Origin: Rhodospirillales bacterium
Lineage (GTDB): Bacteria > Pseudomonadota > Alphaproteobacteria > ATCC43930 > CGMCC-115725
Direction of reading: 5' to 3'
DNA length: 44,467 nt
NCBI GenBank assembly: GCA_027315365.1
Contig: DAHUYF010000039.1
Span: forward strand, 1 to 44,467
The notes under the pieces are model-generated. The model was not told the origin of the DNA. It searched no databases and saw only the letters and a program-made list of their open reading frames with translations. Numbering within the stretch: position 1 is the first letter of the stretch; each line of letters opens with the position of its first letter. Positions 40,439 through 44,467 of the stretch are shown in pieces. The translations under genes were made by a program, and so were the position numbers.

Positions 40439-41896
40439 ATGTCCACGCAATCGAAGCCGCAGTTCTGCCGCGATGACGCAACGTCGCCGGCGCGGCGGCC
40501 GAGGCGGCTCTCGACGGCGGCGCGCGTGCGACAACCCGCTTCGCTGCTCTTTGCCGGGGACCGGCGCGCGATCATCCTTGGCGCGATCCGCGCCGCGGAT
40601 GTCGCGGCGATCGTCCTGGCAGGGGTGGCGAGTTACGCCGCGCGGCACGGCTCGCTTGCCGTCCCCGCACTCTACTGGTGGCAGATTCTGACAGGATCCC
40701 TCATCGCCGCGGCCGCGTTGCACGGCGCGCGCGTCTACACCTTCCACAGCCTGCGTCAGCCCACCCGCCACCTGGCTCGCGTCGCCCTGACCTGGATCGC
40801 CAGCGCGCTGATCATGATCGCGATGCTGTTTTTCGCCCGGGTCTCGGACGAGATCTCGCGCGTCTGGCTGCTGCTGTGGGCGCTTGCCGCGCTCGCCGGC
40901 CTCGCCAGTATACGGCTTGCCTGCCAGTTCTGGCTCGCCCACTGGTCGAAAAGCGGGAAACTGATCTTGCACGTGGCGGTGGTCGGCCCCGCGGCGGCTG
41001 CGGCGGCGCGACGGATCGAGCAGCACGGCGCGGACGACACCCGCGTGCTCGGCGTCTTTTGCCCGCGGTCGCGGGACGGCGACGAACTCGAGGAACTGGC
41101 CAAACTGGCGCGCAGCGTCCGCGTCGACGAGGTCCTCATCGCGCTGCCTTGCGTGGCGGGGGAGGAGGTGCACCGGGCGCTGCGCACGCTGGGCGCGCTA
41201 CCCGCGGACGTGAAGCTCTGCTTCGATCTCGGGAGCGCGGCGCCCGCCGCCGGCGGCTTATCATCCACGCACACCCTGCTCATTTCCCGACGTCCGCTCG
41301 CCGGCTGGCGGATCGTGGTCAAACGGGCGATGGACGTGGCACTCGGCGCGGCGCTGCTGCTCCTCTTCGCGCCGCTCATGGCCGTGCTCGCGGTCCTGGT
41401 AAAGCTCGACAGCAAGGGGCCGGCGATCTTCCGTCAGCGGCGTTTCGGCTTCAACAAACAGCCCTTCACCGTCTACAAGTTTCGCACCATGTTCTGCGAC
41501 GCCGACGATCCGGCCGTACCCCAGGCCCGGCGCGGCGATCCGCGGGTGACGCGGCTCGGGCGCTTCCTTCGGCGCACCAGCCTCGACGAACTGCCGCAGA
41601 TCTTCAACGTCCTCGCCGGCAGCATGTCCCTGGTCGGACCGCGGCCGCACGCCATCATTCACGACGAAAAATATGCGGCCCTGATCGACGGCTATCTCGC
41701 CCGGCACCGGGTCCTTCCGGGAATCACCGGCTGGGCGCAGGTGAACGGGCTTCGCGGCGAAACCGATACGACCGAGAAAATGGCGCGGCGGATCGAGCAC
41801 GACATTTTCTACATCGATCATTGGTCGCCGCTGCTCGATATGCGCATTCTCCTGCGGACGCTCCGCATCGGCTTCGGCGATCGGCGCGCCTATTGA
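40439..41896 (+). CDS. Polyprenyl-phosphate glycosylphosphotransferase (WbaP/WcaJ/ExoY-type)
   Basis: This 485-aa priming enzyme transfers a hexose-1-P from NDP-sugar to undecaprenyl phosphate, initiating the repeat unit. The N-terminal part has four TM segments and a CoA-binding-like domain (LILHVAVVGPAAAAAARRIE). The C-terminal catalytic domain has the re-entrant helix RAMDVALGAALLLLFAPLMAVLAVLVKLDSKGPAIFRQRR, then KFRTM, RFLRRTSLDELPQIFNVLAG, SLVGPRPHA and PGITGWAQVNG. Start ATG 40439; a GTG at 40400 is inside the dyad region and less likely. It is the rightmost gene of the polysaccharide locus. The sugar it adds (Glc or Gal) cannot be read. Confidence 0.92.
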   Translation: MSTQSKPQFCRDDATSPARRPRRLSTAARVRQPASLLFAGDRRAIILGAIRAADVAAIVLAGVASYAARHGSLAVPALYWWQILTGSLIAAAALHGARVYTFHSLRQPTRHLARVALTWIASALIMIAMLFFARVSDEISRVWLLLWALAALAGLASIRLACQFWLAHWSKSGKLILHVAVVGPAAAAAARRIEQHGADDTRVLGVFCPRSRDGDELEELAKLARSVRVDEVLIALPCVAGEEVHRALRTLGALPADVKLCFDLGSAAPAAGGLSSTHTLLISRRPLAGWRIVVKRAMDVALGAALLLLFAPLMAVLAVLVKLDSKGPAIFRQRRFGFNKQPFTVYKFRTMFCDADDPAVPQARRGDPRVTRLGRFLRRTSLDELPQIFNVLAGSMSLVGPRPHAIIHDEKYAALIDGYLARHRVLPGITGWAQVNGLRGETDTTEKMARRIEHDIFYIDHWSPLLDMRILLRTLRIGFGDRRAY

Positions 41897-42138
41897 CGGG
41901 CGCGGCGTCGGAGCCGGTCTCGGACGATGCCGCGCGCCGCCCCGTCACGGCCGATCTCTCCTGTGGAGATCACTCGACCAGCCCTGTCCATGGCGGATTG
42001 GCTGGCTTTCCGGAATGAACCTCGCAATCGAACGAGGCTATGGGAGGCGGTACAGATTTAGTCGGGCGGTGGCGACCGCATCTCGGCCGGCACCGCGTTA
42101 TCGACCGTGCCGCCTATAGCTAGGCGCGGGTGCAGGCG

Positions 42139-43233
42139 TCAGCTCGTCGCCTCCGGTGCGGAAGCGGCGCGCGTGAAGACAATTGTCACCCGGGTGCCCT
42201 TGCCGGGGCTCGATTCCATCTTGAAGTCCGCGTTGGCATTCTCGCGCAAGGATCGGACGATCAGCGCTCCGAGCTTACCGCGCTTGGGCCATTCGACGCC
42301 TTCAGGAAGCCCAACGCCGTCATCGGCGATGACGACGCGGCAGCCATCGCCCTCGGCAAGACTGTGCACGGTTATCGTGCCGCCGTCACGGCCATCGAAC
42401 GCATGCTTGAGTGCGTTCGTCAGCAACTCGTTGACCACCAGCCCGGTCGGCATAGCCACGTTCACCGATACCGGATAGGCATCGACCTTGAGATTAAGCC
42501 GGATGCCCTCGACCGCATACGAGTGCATCACAGAAGAAACGATGTCGCTGAGATAGACGCCGAGGTCTAGTTCATCCTCATGCCCGTCCTTCGATAACAA
42601 CTTATAGATAAGCCCTATCGATTCGATGCGCCCGGCGAGCCGGTCGAAAGGCTCGGTGTCTATTCGGCCCTGCGCTTTCCGCGCCTCGATGCGGACCAAT
42701 GCGGTGATCATCTGCAAGTTATTCTTGACGCGGTGCTGAATTTCCTGAAGCAATGCGTCTTTCTCGGACATCCGCTGCTCGAATTCTTGACGCTGCACTT
42801 GCTGGTGTGGTCCGGCTTCGACGAGCGCAGCGAGCCGGAAAGCGGGCGTCCTGTAATCATCCTCGATGACATTGGAGTAGACGTTCACAATTGCCGGTTC
42901 GCGCCCGGCGCGTTCGATCTGGAAGGTCCCGACCCAATCCTTCGACTCTACGACGGCGGCGCCAAGTCTACGCTCGGCGTTTTCACCGTCGCCGTAGCCA
43001 CGCAGAACGCTCCACGGCGCACCTTCGACGTCGGCGGCAGGCTGCCCGGACAGTTTCTCGAACTCCGGATTAGCATAGACGATGCGCTCGCCACTGCTCA
43101 TTTCCGACACGACGATGGCGGTCGGGACTTGGTCGAGGAAGCGGCTGAACTGCTCGCTTGCGAGCGCGCCAGCCAAATCCCGCGTGGCGAGTGGCGCTTC
43201 GACCCGATCTGATCGCCCGTCGTCTCGGGTCAT
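42139..43233 (-). CDS. PAS (LOV-like, Cys-less) HWE/HisKA_2 sensor histidine kinase
   Basis: This 364-aa soluble kinase has a PAS domain at about 25-140 (VYANPEFEKLSGQPAADVEGAP). The region where a LOV domain would carry GxNCRFLQ reads GAPWSVLRG, so the photoactive Cys is absent. HisKA_2 carries the phospho-acceptor His167 in LLQEIQHRVKNNLQMI. The HATPase has N-box VVNELLTNALKHAF and DDGVGLP. No receiver or partner gene is adjacent. Members typically phosphorylate response regulators of stress or motility pathways. It converges on the priming transferase with 242 bp between, where I see no gene; a GTTATC at 42097 is in this gap but downstream of both genes. Confidence 0.88.
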   Translation of the reverse strand: MTRDDGRSDRVEAPLATRDLAGALASEQFSRFLDQVPTAIVVSEMSSGERIVYANPEFEKLSGQPAADVEGAPWSVLRGYGDGENAERRLGAAVVESKDWVGTFQIERAGREPAIVNVYSNVIEDDYRTPAFRLAALVEAGPHQQVQRQEFEQRMSEKDALLQEIQHRVKNNLQMITALVRIEARKAQGRIDTEPFDRLAGRIESIGLIYKLLSKDGHEDELDLGVYLSDIVSSVMHSYAVEGIRLNLKVDAYPVSVNVAMPTGLVVNELLTNALKHAFDGRDGGTITVHSLAEGDGCRVVIADDGVGLPEGVEWPKRGKLGALIVRSLRENANADFKMESSPGKGTRVTIVFTRAASAPEATS

Positions 43234-44036
43234 GGTGGATCACAATCCTTGCAAGGAACCGCGGGACTAGAGAAGACTGTCCGCGCGTGACTGGCCCTTG
43301 GGCGATTGCTCGCTCGCCGAAAATTCGCGATCCGATGTTAGGTTACCTTACCGCAGCGGCGGCGCATAGCCTACCATCGAGACTATCGAACCGCGCCGAA
43401 AGGCTGATCTCCGTAGCTTCGCCAGCCGCAGATATTTTGGAGCCCTCGAAAGCCGGGGAGAGGCGCGATTGATCGCCTTCGGATCATCCGAGTTGGCTGG
43501 GGCGCCAGGAGTCCCAGCCGCGACCGCCCAAGACCCGCGGAAATCCGCGGAATCCGGCGGGCCTTCGCCGCGTCCGGAAGCGACGGTGGCACGGCGCTGG
43601 GACTCGGTCAAGCGCCCCTTCCGGGCGCCCGCCCGGCCGCCGTCGCCGCAGGCGGCGTCGCGCTGGAATCCTCGTCCGGCCCTCCCGCCGGCCACCCCCG
43701 CTCGGCTCGACAGCCCGGGTCAGCGAACGGCCGCAAGCTGCGCGGGCCCTGAAGTCGTCTTGTGCACGCCCGTCCTGCTCCAACTCGAACCCCGGGCGCC
43801 TCCTTTGGGCGCCTAGGCGCCGGCGCGCCGGGCGCCATAGGCTTTGCGTCAGCTCCGCGCTGCCTTCAGGGATCGCTCGCCATGCCCACGCTCGCCACGG
43901 CACCACGCCTCCGGAAGCGACCTGGCCCGCATCGCCTCTCGATGCCCCACGCGATCCTTGTCGCCGTATCGCCGCCGGCGATCGCTCAGGTCCCCGTCCC
44001 GGGCTCATCGTCGGCCCCTCGCGGCAGGAATTTGCG
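43234..44036. other. Gene-poor stretch, about 800 bp
   Basis: Long open frames occur on both strands here, but their products are Arg/Pro/Gly-rich, lack domain-like motifs and lack good ribosome binding sites. TTAGGTTACCTTACC (43337-43351) is an AT-rich island about 105-120 bp upstream of the kinase and may belong to its promoter. I see no RNA gene or repeat. A decayed gene cannot be excluded. Confidence 0.35.
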
Positions 44037-44467
44037 ATGAAGAGAACCGTTGCAGCGATCACGGTCGACGATCTCGCGTTTGCGATCGCCGTCGGCGACG
44101 CCGCGTACCGGCGCAAGAGCCCGCGCCCGTCCCTGCGAGGCGCGGTGCAGATAGACACAGACAATGCGACGACGCTTCGACTGACGGATCAGTCCATGAA
44201 TGCCTTCATGATGGCGATTCTTGACGCCTTCTCTCATGCGCCGGAGCGGGCGGAAGCGGCGGTTCTGAGGTGCTTGTGGGTTGGGCGGGACTCACGGCGA
44301 GACCCGCGCGCCGAGCCGTATCTGCGCCGCCAGTCTGGCGGAGCGCTCGACGTCCACCGCGGTCTCCTGGAAGCCATCGCCACCGTCCCGCTGGTCTACG
44401 GAGGCCCCTCCCCGCTCGATGACGTTTTCGAACTCGCTTCGCAAATCCGCAAGCGGCTCGAGCCGGC
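44037..44467 (+). CDS. Unrecognised protein, truncated by window end
   Basis: A frame opens at ATG 44037 with AGGAA 6 nt upstream and stays open to the window edge (at least 143 codons). The product starts MKRTVAAITVDDLAFAIAVG and contains LRLTDQSMNAFMMAILDAFS, then QSGGALDVHRGLLEAIATV and LDDVFELASQIRKRL. It looks like a soluble alpha/beta or helical protein; I recognise no family. The codon pattern looks coding (GC-rich third positions) and the frame has a good ribosome binding site. The remainder lies outside this window. Confidence 0.6.
   Translation, partial: MKRTVAAITVDDLAFAIAVGDAAYRRKSPRPSLRGAVQIDTDNATTLRLTDQSMNAFMMAILDAFSHAPERAEAAVLRCLWVGRDSRRDPRAEPYLRRQSGGALDVHRGLLEAIATVPLVYGGPSPLDDVFELASQIRKRLEP

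Noticed and set aside
42020-42037. Hairpin CCTCG...CGAGG between the priming transferase and the kinase as a terminator
   Set aside because: Only a 5-bp stem with an 8-nt loop and no T tract; not enough to call a terminator.
42097-42102. GTTATC in the convergent gap after the priming transferase as another regulon site
   Set aside because: It lies downstream of both flanking genes and has no TT or purine flank; a chance match is likely.
43484-44164. 226-aa minus-strand open frame near the right end
   Set aside because: Arg/Gly/Pro-rich, no ribosome binding site, and it overlaps the better-supported gene start at 44037.
1-44467. CRISPR arrays, tRNA/rRNA genes, insertion sequences or prophage genes
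   Set aside because: No regularly spaced repeats, cloverleaf-like or rRNA-like sequence, transposase, integrase or phage structural motif was seen.

Overview
The window is GC-rich DNA with alphaproteobacterial traits: a PAS_5-type protein, an HWE/HisKA_2 histidine kinase, aminoacyl:carrier-protein-ligase-type synthetase homologues, and dense gene packing with many 4-nt ATGA start/stop overlaps. I cannot name the genus. I recognise no rRNA, tRNA, insertion sequence, prophage or CRISPR array.

Layout. (1) 1-9.6 kb is mixed housekeeping and accessory DNA: a short-chain dehydrogenase, a PAS_5 protein, a large DUF47/PhoU-like protein, a tiny conserved-looking ORF, a SnoaL/DUF1348 protein with its TetR regulator and a dyad operator, a class I methyltransferase, an FkbM methyltransferase and a FATP-type acyl-CoA synthetase. 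(2) 9.7-19 kb holds an acyltransferase-3/GNAT pair, then a tight minus-strand operon: MetY-like sulfhydrylase, MetA-like homoserine acyltransferase, PLP group II decarboxylase, acyl-CoA-dehydrogenase homologue, amino acid:[carrier protein] ligase, and an HSL-type esterase. (3) 19-25.4 kb holds an anchored glycosidase, a nucleotide-sugar epimerase, and two divergent acyl-carrier-protein units, one with an AMP-ligase and a FabG-like reductase, the other with a membrane protein. (4) 25.5-42 kb is a Wzx/Wzy-type exopolysaccharide locus: Wzy-like polymerase/ligase, three GT4 glycosyltransferases, a PhyH-like dioxygenase, a formyltransferase/beta-propeller fusion, a Wzx flippase, a Wzc tyrosine autokinase, two paralogous small HTH proteins around a small unknown protein, and a WbaP/WcaJ-type priming transferase. 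(5) 42-44.5 kb holds a PAS-HWE kinase and a gene cut by the window edge.

How the parts fit. Almost every intergenic promoter region from 9.6 to 40.4 kb carries an AT-rich element built on TTATCTT or G/C-TTATC (reverse AAGATAA), and the flanking parts of the window largely lack it. This suggests that regions 2-4 form one regulon, making a repeat-unit polysaccharide together with carrier-protein-bound amino-acid or acyl building blocks. The two HTH paralogues, each with the element upstream, are the obvious candidate regulators. That assignment, and the idea that the amino-acid operon decorates the polysaccharide, are inferences. No Wza-type outer-membrane exporter is visible here.
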